DNA of 49,429 nucleotides from an uncultured Eubacterium sp. (GTDB taxonomy: Bacteria; Bacillota; Clostridia; Lachnospirales; Lachnospiraceae), in assembly GCA_910586445.1 (NCBI GenBank), contig CAJUHV010000026.1:1-49429 (forward strand), read 5' to 3'. Position numbers and translations under genes: made by a program. A model generated the notes under the pieces. The model saw only the letters and a list, made by a program, of their open reading frames with translations, searched no databases and had not been told where the DNA came from. Each line of letters starts with the position of its first letter. Position 1 is the stretch's first letter. Shown one piece after another: positions 32,443 through 41,700 of this stretch.

Positions 32443-35400
32443 ATGAGAATGATGCCGAAAGGAAAAAAGCTGGCAGTCTGTTTTGTTACATGCTCGCTGT
32501 TAGCCACACAGACATCTGTATGGAACGCTGTTCCTGTGCATGCCGCTGCGGAACCATCCAGAGGGGAATCGGGAAAGGAAAAGACATCCGGCAAAGAGCA
32601 AAGGTCTTGGAAGGAGACGAAAAAACAGAAGCAGACTGAAAAACAGAAGAAAAATATAAAGCTGACAAAGGCCAAGTGGCAGGTGCAGACAGCGAAACAG
32701 GAGAAAACTGGAAAGCAGGCACAGACAGCAAAACAGAAGCAGGCACAGACAGCAAAACAGAAGCAGACACAGGCAGAAAAACAGAAGCAGGCACAGGCAG
32801 AAAAACAGAAGAAAGCAGAAAAGCAGGCACAGGCAGAAAAACAGAAGAAAGCAGAAAAACAGAAGCAGGCGGAAAAGCAGGCACAGGCAGAAAAACAGAA
32901 GCAGGCAGCGAAAGCCTCTGATCAGGCACAGGGTATCAGCGTAGCGTATCATTCTCAGGAAGAAATCCGCAGCTATATAAAGGCAAACGGTGCGTCTATA
33001 AAAGATCCGCTGCAGTTTGCCCAAAATCCGGTTACAAATGCACCGTATCATCCAGGCAGCCTGTCAGACCAGACACAGCAGTCCGCATTAAATATGCTCA
33101 AGCAGATCCGGTACATAGCAGGCATCTCTGATCAGGTAGAGCTGTCGGACGAAATGTGTGCAAAGGTACAGGCATCCTCGCTGGTTCAATATGTAAATGG
33201 CAAAATGTCGCATTATCCAGAAAAGCCATCAGATATGGAGCAGGCATTGTACCAATTAGGATACGATGGTGCAGGACAATCGAATATCGCATGGTCATCT
33301 GCAGCAGGTGCAGGCCTAAACCGAACGCTCGTGCTTTCCTGGATGGAGGATGGGGACGAAAGCAATATTGACGCGGTAGGACACCGCAGGTGGCTGTTAA
33401 ACCCAAAGATGGGAAAGACGGGATTTGGAGCAGTCAGCGGCTCAAAAGGCACTTTCAGCGGTGTTTATGCTTTTGATACAAGCAACCGGACAGCAGCAGA
33501 AACAGGTGTTGCATGGCCTGCCCAGAATATGCCTGCGGAGTATTTTTCTACAGAGTTTCCATGGAGCATAAGCATGGGGCAGGAGGTTTCACAAAGCAGT
33601 GTCAAAGTAAAGCTGACCAGGTTATCGGATCAAAAGGTCTGGAATTTTTCAGACAGTGCTTCGGATGGGGCTTTTTATGTAAATAATGATGGTTATGGAC
33701 AGAAAGGCTGCATTATATTCAGGCCGGAGTCGGCGGATCTAAAGTCATATGAGGACGGTGATTCTTATCAGGTGACAATTACCGGCTGCAGCCGGCCGGT
33801 GTCTTATACGGTAAATTTTTTCAGTCTTGAAAAACGCAGCCTCAGCAGCATATCGGCACAGTATAAAGGCGGGACTGTAGAGGCAGGAGGCACTTTAAAT
33901 CCTTCGGATTTTACTGTGACGGCCGTTTATTCAGACGGCAGTACAAAAAAGCTGACTGATTTTGAAATTCTGCCATATGAAATAGTCCCTGGCAGCAATG
34001 ATATAACGATCCGGTATCAGGATAAAACAGCCATTGTAAAAGTTACAGGTAAGGCAGCTCGGGTAACAATCAGTTTTGACGCTGCGGGAGGTACTCCGGT
34101 TGCTTCACAAAGTGTTGAGAAAGGATCTTCACTGACAAGGATTCCAGAATCATCCAGATCCGGCTACGTATTTGAAGGCTGGTATACGTCAAAGACCGGC
34201 GGCGTAAAGCTGGATGAAAGCACGGTTTTGAATAAGGACGTGACTTATTATGCGCACTGGAAAGCGGTAGAGTTAAGCAGCATTTCAGTAGAATTTTTAG
34301 GGAAATACATTATAGCCGAGACGACTTATGAGCTGGGGGACGATGACTTTCGCGTGACCGCACATTATACAGATGGGACGAGCCGTACGGTGTCGGGTTA
34401 TACCATTGATGCATATCACATAACAGCAGGTGAAAATACGCTGACCATCCGCTATGGCGGAAAATCTGCCACGGTGGAGATTTATGGAATGGCAGTAGTG
34501 AAAATAAGCGCGATCTATGCCGGCGGGATGAAGCTGGCAGGCACAACGCAGCTGGACGATAAAGATGTGAGGGTGTTTGCAACGCTGGAGAATGGACAAG
34601 TAGAGCTGTTCAAATATCCTGAGTGTACCGTTGATCCGTTTGTGATTCAGCTTGGAGAGAATATTCTGACCGTTCGTTTCGGCGGAAAATCTCAGACAAT
34701 CACAGTGACAGGGATAATGGCAGACACCAGTGAACTGGTCAGCATTTCGGCAGTATATGCAGGCGGCAGCATAGAGCCAGGCGGGAGAATTGACCGGACA
34801 AAGCTTACCGTGCAGGCGTCCTATTCTGACGGAACCGTAAAAACAGTCAGTGATTATGAGCTTGCAGAGTATGTCATCAAAGAAGGGGACAATACTCTGA
34901 CCGTAAGCTATCAGGGCAAGACAGCCTTTTTTCATGTGACTGGCACTGCATATGGCAGTCAGACAGTTACTGTACAGTTTGAAGCGCAGGGAGGCAGCAT
35001 CGTATCTCAGCGTGTAGTAGAAAAGGATACCGCCATAGGAACACTGCCAAAAACGGAACGAAACGGATATACATTTGACGGATGGTATACACAGGCAGAA
35101 GGCGGCACAAAAATTACGCCGAATACGGTGGTATCAGCAGATGTAACCTACTATGCACACTGGACAGCAGACGCGGGCGGTGACAAAGACCCGGACAGGC
35201 CGACGGATCCAGATCAGCCAGACAAGCCGACAGATCCAGACAAGCCGACGAATCCAGATAAACCAGACAAGCCGACAGACCCGGATAACCCGGATAAGCC
35301 GACAGATCCAGATAACCCGGATAAGCCGACAGATCCAGATAACCCGGACAAGCCGACAGATCCAGATAACCCGGATAAGCCGACAGATCCAGACAAGCCG

Positions 35401-36654
35401 ACAAATCCAGACAAACCAGACAAGCCAACAGACTCGGACAAACCGGCAAATCCAGATAAACCAACAAATCCAGATCAGCCGACGAACCCAGATAAACCGG
35501 CAAATCCAGGAGGCTCCAATTCAGATCAGCCTTCAGCCAGTGTTACGATTACATTTGATGCGCAGGGAGGTATGAGCACGCCGTCCATGCGGGCTGCGAA
35601 AAATGGAAGGATTTCTTATATTCCGGTGACACACAGGCCGAAGTGGGTATTCCGGGGATGGTATACAGGCATAAACGGTACAGGCACCATGCTGACGCTC
35701 GGGACAACATTTTCGCAGGACGTTACTTACTATGCGTACTGGACGGCAGCAGACAGGACGCTGGCAGGAATCGGAGTTTCCATAAATGGAACTGCTTATG
35801 CAGGCGGAAAGGTACGTCATGCGCTGATTGTAAAGGCAGTTTATTCAGACGGGACATCTGAGCAGGTTTATGATTATCAGGTATCGCAGGAAACATGGAA
35901 TGCGGGCAGCAACGGGATCGTTGTCACATACGGTGGATTGTCTCAAAGCATACAGGTGCAGGCAGGTGCTGATATGCCGGAGGCAGAGGTAAAGCGCATA
36001 TCCGCTTCTTATAACGGCGGAGAGGTTCCGGTCGGAACATATGCCGCATTTGGAGGATTAATCGTCAGGGCGCTGTATGCTGACGGAACAGAGAGAGAAG
36101 TGCAGGGATATGTGTTAAGCAGCAATACGATCCGGGCAGGCAGCAATACGGTGACGGTTCATTATGCAGGCAGGTCAGCGACATTTCGGGTCACTGGCTA
36201 TGAACAGATAGCAGTCACCATACATGCAGACGGCGTATCAGATCTGTGGACTGCAAAAGGAGAAAAGCTGGGTGCTGTCTTAAATGGCTATGTTCCTGCC
36301 AGAAACGGATATCAGTTTGGCGGATGGTATCTGGACGAAGGCTGTACGCAGAAAATTGCTGCGGATACAAGCATCTTCCAAGACATGCAGATTTATGCAA
36401 AATGGCAGAAGCTTTATCAATGGAAACTCAATAAGGCTAAAGCAGTGCTGAAACAGGGAAAGAAGGTACGGCTGTCTGTAAAAGGACTGAAAAACAGCCA
36501 GATACATTGGAAAACATCTGCTCCAAAAATCGCGTCTGTATCCAAAAACGGTGTGGTAAAAGCAAAGAAGGAAGGCACAGCAGTCATAACGGCGGTTACG
36601 GAAGACGGATCGGTAATGACTTGTAGTGTAAAAGTAAAGAAAAAAGCGAAGTAG
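32443..36654 (+). CDS. Large secreted CAP-like, Ig-like and InlB-repeat surface protein
   Basis: A 1403-residue protein. A signal peptide (to about residue 32) leads into a K/Q/A/E-rich stretch (about 50-160) made of KQ-A-(E/Q)-K repeats. Residues about 200-345 look like a CAP/SCP-type domain (MSHYPEKP, GHRRWLLNPKMG). Then come several Ig-like modules with the SISAxYxGG...AVYSDGS...YGGKSAT pattern (Big_3-like), InlB-type FDAxGG...GWYT repeats, a PDKPTDPDN stalk (about 910-1025), more of the same and a Big_2-type end (SAPKIASVSKNGVVKA). No sortase motif is visible. The ribosome binding site is GGAGGGGAG. The two low-complexity regions may let it cross the wall. Confidence 0.88.
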   Translation: MRMMPKGKKLAVCFVTCSLLATQTSVWNAVPVHAAAEPSRGESGKEKTSGKEQRSWKETKKQKQTEKQKKNIKLTKAKWQVQTAKQEKTGKQAQTAKQKQAQTAKQKQTQAEKQKQAQAEKQKKAEKQAQAEKQKKAEKQKQAEKQAQAEKQKQAAKASDQAQGISVAYHSQEEIRSYIKANGASIKDPLQFAQNPVTNAPYHPGSLSDQTQQSALNMLKQIRYIAGISDQVELSDEMCAKVQASSLVQYVNGKMSHYPEKPSDMEQALYQLGYDGAGQSNIAWSSAAGAGLNRTLVLSWMEDGDESNIDAVGHRRWLLNPKMGKTGFGAVSGSKGTFSGVYAFDTSNRTAAETGVAWPAQNMPAEYFSTEFPWSISMGQEVSQSSVKVKLTRLSDQKVWNFSDSASDGAFYVNNDGYGQKGCIIFRPESADLKSYEDGDSYQVTITGCSRPVSYTVNFFSLEKRSLSSISAQYKGGTVEAGGTLNPSDFTVTAVYSDGSTKKLTDFEILPYEIVPGSNDITIRYQDKTAIVKVTGKAARVTISFDAAGGTPVASQSVEKGSSLTRIPESSRSGYVFEGWYTSKTGGVKLDESTVLNKDVTYYAHWKAVELSSISVEFLGKYIIAETTYELGDDDFRVTAHYTDGTSRTVSGYTIDAYHITAGENTLTIRYGGKSATVEIYGMAVVKISAIYAGGMKLAGTTQLDDKDVRVFATLENGQVELFKYPECTVDPFVIQLGENILTVRFGGKSQTITVTGIMADTSELVSISAVYAGGSIEPGGRIDRTKLTVQASYSDGTVKTVSDYELAEYVIKEGDNTLTVSYQGKTAFFHVTGTAYGSQTVTVQFEAQGGSIVSQRVVEKDTAIGTLPKTERNGYTFDGWYTQAEGGTKITPNTVVSADVTYYAHWTADAGGDKDPDRPTDPDQPDKPTDPDKPTNPDKPDKPTDPDNPDKPTDPDNPDKPTDPDNPDKPTDPDNPDKPTDPDKPTNPDKPDKPTDSDKPANPDKPTNPDQPTNPDKPANPGGSNSDQPSASVTITFDAQGGMSTPSMRAAKNGRISYIPVTHRPKWVFRGWYTGINGTGTMLTLGTTFSQDVTYYAYWTAADRTLAGIGVSINGTAYAGGKVRHALIVKAVYSDGTSEQVYDYQVSQETWNAGSNGIVVTYGGLSQSIQVQAGADMPEAEVKRISASYNGGEVPVGTYAAFGGLIVRALYADGTEREVQGYVLSSNTIRAGSNTVTVHYAGRSATFRVTGYEQIAVTIHADGVSDLWTAKGEKLGAVLNGYVPARNGYQFGGWYLDEGCTQKIAADTSIFQDMQIYAKWQKLYQWKLNKAKAVLKQGKKVRLSVKGLKNSQIHWKTSAPKIASVSKNGVVKAKKEGTAVITAVTEDGSVMTCSVKVKKKAK
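32690..32915 (+). repeat. K/Q/A-rich in-frame coding repeats
   Basis: Short overlapping units based on GCAGAAAAACAGAAGCAGGC encode AEKQKQAQ and related octapeptides. The DNA repeats are near-exact and keep frame, so length is likely to vary between strains. Confidence 0.8.
35205..35515 (+). repeat. 27-bp PDKPTDPDN coding repeats
   Basis: Units of 27 bases (e.g. GATAACCCGGATAAGCCGAC plus 7 bases) repeat about five times at 35280-35395, flanked by shorter PDKP/NPDK variants. They encode an acidic, proline-rich stalk typical of wall-spanning segments. This is coding repeat, not CRISPR: there are no unique spacers. Confidence 0.85.
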
Positions 36655-36696
36655 CATATAAATTTCAAATGGCCAGATACAGGAAAGGAGAAAAGG

Positions 36697-37521
36697 ATGA
36701 GCAGAAACAAATCTTTTGCAGCAGGGCTGGCATTCAGCCTGCTGCTCTATGGCCTCGCACAGCCGGGCAGAGTGTATGCAGCCTCACCGACCCTGTCTGC
36801 TTCGGCAGACACCGGCAGCGTAAAGGCGGGTGATTATGTAAACATCAATGTAGATCTCAGCAACAACCCGGATATCAGTACGTTTGGAGCCGCTCTGAAT
36901 TATGACAGCAGCGTGCTGCAGTATGACAGCAGTACATGGAGTGGAAATTTTACGGAAAGTGACATGCAGATGGCTTCAGATACCGGCAGTGAAGTAAATC
37001 TATCTGTCGTATGCGATGACAGCTATTCCGCAGACGGTACCGTTGTCACCGTGCGTTTCCAGGCAGTACAGGATTCAGATTCGATCCCGGTCGGACTGTC
37101 GCTGCGGGACATGGCAGATGCTGATTTATCAGAAGTGGCAGACTGTGCGGTTGCAGGCACCGTAAGTGCGCCGCAGACGCCACAGACGCCGCAGACACCG
37201 CCGGAATCAGATGAAAGCGATCTGGTAGATACGGATAACCTGGAGGATACGTCGGAGATCAGCATTGTGGATGAGCAGGTACAGCCGGATGATCCGCAGA
37301 AGGATGACGTGCCGGATACAGGAAATACGGACGGGACATCCACAGGGCAGACAGGAAATTACTCAAATACCAGCGGCAGCCCGCAGGCTTCTGCCAAATC
37401 ATCCCGGCTGGATGCAAATTATAAGACCGGCAACGGGCTTGGGTCAGACTGGCTGCTGGTCGGTGCAGCAGCATGTGGAATTTCGGCTATTGTATTTGGA
37501 ATCCGGCGCAGTAAGAAATAA
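36697..37521 (+). CDS. Cohesin-like surface protein with sortase-B-like C-terminal signal
   Basis: A 274-residue protein with a signal peptide ending near VYAAS (about 28-31). Residues about 32-152 have the features of a cohesin domain: SADTGSVKAGDYVNINVDLSN, ALNYDSSVLQYD, VVTVRFQAV. A P/Q/T- and acid-rich linker follows. The C-terminus is NYKTG (241-245), a spacer, a hydrophobic helix (about 249-266) and RRSKK, the layout of a cell wall sorting signal; NYKTG is close to the NPKTG/NPQTN class B motif. The class B sortase at 44202 is a candidate anchoring enzyme. GGAAAGGAG precedes the ATG. Likely partner: the dockerin protein encoded next. Confidence 0.82.
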   Translation: MSRNKSFAAGLAFSLLLYGLAQPGRVYAASPTLSASADTGSVKAGDYVNINVDLSNNPDISTFGAALNYDSSVLQYDSSTWSGNFTESDMQMASDTGSEVNLSVVCDDSYSADGTVVTVRFQAVQDSDSIPVGLSLRDMADADLSEVADCAVAGTVSAPQTPQTPQTPPESDESDLVDTDNLEDTSEISIVDEQVQPDDPQKDDVPDTGNTDGTSTGQTGNYSNTSGSPQASAKSSRLDANYKTGNGLGSDWLLVGAAACGISAIVFGIRRSKK

Positions 37522-37572
37522 AAAGGGATAGGGCAGGAGCAGAACATACAATAGCAAAAAGGAGAATATGGC

Positions 37573-37858
37573 AGGAAGATCAGGAAAATAAGGAAAACAT
37601 AATAGGAAGATCAGGAAAATGAGGAAAACATAATAGGAAGATCAAGAAATAAAGAAAATATGAGCAGAAGCTGTTTGAAAACAGCATCATGTCATGGTCG
37701 TTTTATATTTCAGATACAGATGGACAGTCACAGAGGCAGAGCGATATCGAAAGTATAGGAAGATCAAAAAGAAGGCATGACAGGAAGATCAAAAAATAAA
37801 GAAAATAGGATAGGAAGATATAATAAAATAAGGAAAATAGGATAGGAAGATGATGAAG
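37573..37858 (+). repeat. A/G-rich 31-bp tandem repeats filling the intergenic gap
   Basis: Three close copies of a 31-base unit beginning AGGAAGATCAGGAAAATAAG start at 37573, 37604 and 37635; degenerate copies with the AGGAAGATC core recur to 37850. They occupy most of the 338 bases between the two cohesin-like genes. One strand is almost all purine. No promoter or terminator is evident in this gap. The last copy ends at the start codon of the next gene and supplies its ribosome binding site. Confidence 0.8.
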
Positions 37859-37859
37859 G

Positions 37860-38594
37860 ATGAAAAGAAAAAAGCCTAGAAAAATAAAAGCGGCGGTAAG
37901 AGCCGCGGCAGCGGTGGTAAGCCTGATGCTCTGCATAAGTACATTTTTTGTAGATCTGCAGGCTGCGGAAAGTAAATGGGATATTGACAATACGTTGGAC
38001 GTAACAGAATGCATGCAGAAAGAGGCATTTGTGCTGTCCGTCACGCTGAAGGCAAAAGGTACGGCAAAAACGCAGGAGATCTCCAGCCTTAGCGGTATTT
38101 TAGAATACGACACAAGCCTGTTTACGGTCGGAAAAGAAGATATTCTTCCGGCAGCAGAAGGCGCACAGAAATGTACATTTAATCCAGAAGACAGTTCATT
38201 TTCCATTGAATATGCCTCAGATGTCACGGTAAAGGACGCCGGGCAGCTGCTTTCCATCAGGCTTCATGTAGCACCAGATGCAACGGTCGGAAAGACGACG
38301 GTGTGCGTTACAAATATGTCATGGAGCAGTGCGGACGGAAAGCAGAAGGAAGAAATCGAGCACCGCGTTCCGGCACGCATTACGATTTTGAAGACAGATG
38401 AGGCAGCCCCGGGCGATGTCAACGGCGACGGACAGGTAGACCTGATCGATGCCAGAATGGTAATGCAGCATTACAATGGAGAACTGTCCCTGGATGGCGG
38501 GCAGCTGAAAAGTGCTGATGCGAATGGAGATGGAAAAGTCAATCTGATGGATGTAAAGCTGATTATGCAGTATTATAATGGGGAGATTGATTAG
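37860..38594 (+). CDS. Secreted cohesin-like and dockerin protein
   Basis: A 244-residue protein with an N-terminal signal (KRKKPRKIK then a hydrophobic core to about residue 36). Residues about 40-178 resemble a cohesin/carbohydrate-binding-type beta sandwich (GILEYDTSLFTVGKE, AGQLLSIRLHV). Residues about 184-244 are a type I dockerin with two calcium loops, DVNGDGQVDLID (from D186) and DANGDGKVNLMD (from D220), each followed by a helix. Dockerins bind cohesins, and the preceding gene encodes a cohesin-like, probably wall-anchored protein, so the two may assemble on the surface. The start codon lies at the end of a purine-rich repeat that acts as Shine-Dalgarno. Confidence 0.87.
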   Translation: MKRKKPRKIKAAVRAAAAVVSLMLCISTFFVDLQAAESKWDIDNTLDVTECMQKEAFVLSVTLKAKGTAKTQEISSLSGILEYDTSLFTVGKEDILPAAEGAQKCTFNPEDSSFSIEYASDVTVKDAGQLLSIRLHVAPDATVGKTTVCVTNMSWSSADGKQKEEIEHRVPARITILKTDEAAPGDVNGDGQVDLIDARMVMQHYNGELSLDGGQLKSADANGDGKVNLMDVKLIMQYYNGEID

Positions 38595-38636
38595 GGTAAA
38601 AAAAGGTATTTATAGAGATAGAGAAATAATGCTGGG

Positions 38637-38724
38637 AAACAGCCATTGAATGAAGAAACGGCTTGGAGCGTGTTTGAAAAATACTTTTTCAAACACGCTT
38701 TAGGATAGCAATGGCTGTTTTTTT
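38637..38724 (+). terminator. Intrinsic terminator with a nested palindromic insert
   Basis: The outer stem is AAACAGCCATTG (38637-38648) with CAATGGCTGTTT (38709-38720), followed by T residues to 38724. Inside is a separate perfect 15-bp hairpin (38667-38681 with 38685-38699) whose arm matches the 16792 element. This looks like a normal terminator with a palindromic element in its loop. It ends the gene run that starts at 728. Confidence 0.7.
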
Positions 38725-38732
38725 GTTATAAT
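38724..38732 (+). promoter_or_regulatory. Extended -10 promoter candidate for the third LRR gene
   Basis: TGTTATAAT is a TGn-TATAAT extended -10 box placed 36 bases before the start codon at 38769, just after the terminator T-tract. The -35 region is poor, as is common for extended -10 promoters. Confidence 0.5.
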
Positions 38733-38768
38733 TAGGGCTTATTTAGTATATATAGGGGAGATTTTTAT

Positions 38769-41700
38769 ATGATTAAAAAATTATTTGCAGGAATTTTGAG
38801 CTTTTCTGTGTTATGCAGCACGTATCATGTAGAATTGTTTACAAAACCACGAGAGCAGAAAATATCCGGTCAAAAGGTTTCTGTCCAAAATCAGGGACAG
38901 GAGGATGTTTTAGAGTATCAGAATATACATTGTGAGAATCTGTCTGCACAGATGGCCGGGGATACGGAAAACACCGAAGCAGAGGAGGGAATTCTGTACG
39001 GAGACTTTCGATATGTGCTCCGGGAAGGTAATCCGCAGACAGCTGCTATATGCAGATATACAGGCACACAGGCTTCTGTTGTGGTGCCGGATCTGATTGA
39101 CGGAATACAGGTTACTGAAATAGCAGACGGTGCATTTGAGAATTGTTTTCATCTGGAAAGTATAATTCTGCCGGATGGACTGGAATACATAGGTGAGAAT
39201 GCATTTCGTATGTGCAGAAATCTGGGTGAAGTACGTATTCCAGATGGGGTAGAAAATATCGGCAGGTCGGCATTTCAGTACTGCAGCCGATTATCGGATG
39301 TCAGATTTCCGGCATCAATGACATCGATAGGTGCTAGTGCATTTGATGGATGCAGTGAACTGGGAGAGATTACTATACCAGAAGGAATTACCATGATCGA
39401 AGACAGTACTTTTTATTATTGTCAAAAACTTATAAAGGTAAATCTTCCAGATGGGGTTGCACGAATAGGAGAGCGTGCTTTTAATGGATGCTTTAATCTG
39501 GTTAATATTATGATTCCTAGAAGCATAAGTGAGATCAGCACGACAGCATTTGCTGGATGCAGGAGATTAACGATACTAGGATTTTTAAATACCTATGCAC
39601 AGTCCTATGCGGAAAATAGCGAGATTCATTTTAGGGATCTAGAAGAAGATTATCTCATAGGCACTGTACAGGCAGCTGACAGAGAGCACAGGTCAGTGAC
39701 GGTTGCGGGTCAGGTGTACATAGTTTCTGATGATTTTGATTTTGCGGTACTAGACCAGATCTTGTCCTTGGATGATGCGGATGTTATATGCACGATGAAA
39801 AATGATAAGATCATAGATGTGGAAAGGGTGAGGGATGCTGTCTCTTTGGAAACCTCTCTGGCGATAGCCAGCAAGCCTCCTATTACGATTGAAAATGGTA
39901 TCTATATGGAAACTTGTCAGGATGTAGAGGTAATAGTGGAGATAAACACTATGTATCCGCTGTCAGCCTTCGATTCTGCAGAAGAGACTGGGATCTATGT
40001 AGATGAGATCAGCTGTGAGACGGCAGATGAAGGATTATTTTTGACGGATGGTAGAAATAACAAGACAGGAAATAAAAAGTTTGTCCAGGTGATAAAACAG
40101 AAAATGAAGCCGGGGGATTTTTTTAATGATTTTTGGGTTGCATATGCAGATAAAGGATATTGGATTTCTGAGCAGATCATGCCATATACGGTAACACTGC
40201 ACGTAGAAACAGAATATGGGCCGATTTCTAAAGGCCTGGACCTGCATGCGTATAACCATGATCTGGGCGGAGATCAAGGGACATTGTTAGCGAATGCACG
40301 CAGAGAGCTGCAGAATCTGTTTCAGAAACAGTTGTTGGATGTTGATTTGGAAAGCTGTCTGGACAGCAGCCGGCTGGGGATTCTGGAGCGCTACCTGTAT
40401 ACATGGATGGCACAGATTGACTACGCATATTCTTTTTCTGGTGACGCGCGATTAAGACGGTCTATGCTTGCTAGGCTTGGAGTTGATCCAGATGCCGATC
40501 TGTCATCGGGAAATATAAAAGCAGTAACAAACGTGAAATTGAAAACTCAATATGGAGAAAAGACAATTGCTGCTGCATTGGATATAGGAAAGCCGACAGG
40601 GCAGGGCGGCCTAGCTGCGTCATTTGGGGAATTGGAGTACAGGATGCTTGAAAAGGACGGTATTCCAGAAGGTGTGACATTAGAAGGGAAATGTAAAGCA
40701 GTGCCATATGAACATTTCAAACCGTTTGCAGAGAGCGTCAGGCAGCAAGTGGATGAGACACTTGGCAGTGTTTATCAGCTGAATAGACGTAAAGATGATA
40801 TTGCAGCATGCTTTGCTATAGATCAGACAATTGTTAATATAGTAGGAATTGAGCTGGGCTTTTATTTCGATCAAATGTATGTGGCTAATTCTTATTCAAC
40901 TACAAATTACACCAAAACTGTTACCGTCGATGGCCCGGTTAACATATCAATGTATGACTTTAGCGGTAATCTTTGCTGTCGCATAGCGAATAATGTGATA
41001 GAAGAAAATCCTGCGGATATTCGGATTCATGTAAGCGGAGATACAAAGACGTTTAATCTGTCAGCAAATAGTTATTACATAGAGCTGGAGGGGACAGGAA
41101 ACGGCACTATGACATATCAGATTGTTGAAAGTACAATTGATAGTTTTATGTCCAGAACAATGCTGTTTACAGATCTTGTATTGGAGGATCATAAGCTGTA
41201 TACAGGATACCTGTTAAAAGAAGCACGTGTAGACAGCAGAGCCTATTCACTGGATGCCTCTGGACAGGTGAGCTATCCCGATCAAGATACACTGCAGACT
41301 GCATTTCAAAAAATGGAGAGGCTGACATTAAGCCAGTCAGAAACCTCTCTGGAGGCTGAGCATACCTTAAAACTGGAGGCGGATGTGCTCCCGGAACATG
41401 CCTCAAATAAAAATCTATATTGGATATCAGATCATCCATCAGTTGCAGAAGTAGATCGTAATGGCTTGGTAACAGCGGTTGGGCCAGGAACTGCTGTTAT
41501 TACGGCAATGAGCATGGATGGGAGCTTCTTAAAGGCATCCTGTGCGATTAAAGTACAAAAAACAATATCCGATCAAGAGCCGGGCGGAGATCAGCCGGTA
41601 CCGCCGGATGATACAGGCAGTAGCGGAGATTCCGGCAGTAATGGCGGAAATTTTGGCAGCACAGGCAGCGGGGGTACCAGTGGAGCAGGTTCTGCGGGAA

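Noticed and set aside
32486..33051. Minus-strand hydrophobic frames rich in Leu, Phe and Cys opposite the K/Q repeats
   Set aside because: Antisense of a Lys/Gln-rich repeat naturally yields Leu/Phe/Cys codons; no start signal.
35205..35515. Regular short direct repeats resembling a CRISPR array
   Set aside because: The repeats are in frame, code for PDKP-type protein sequence and have no unique spacers.
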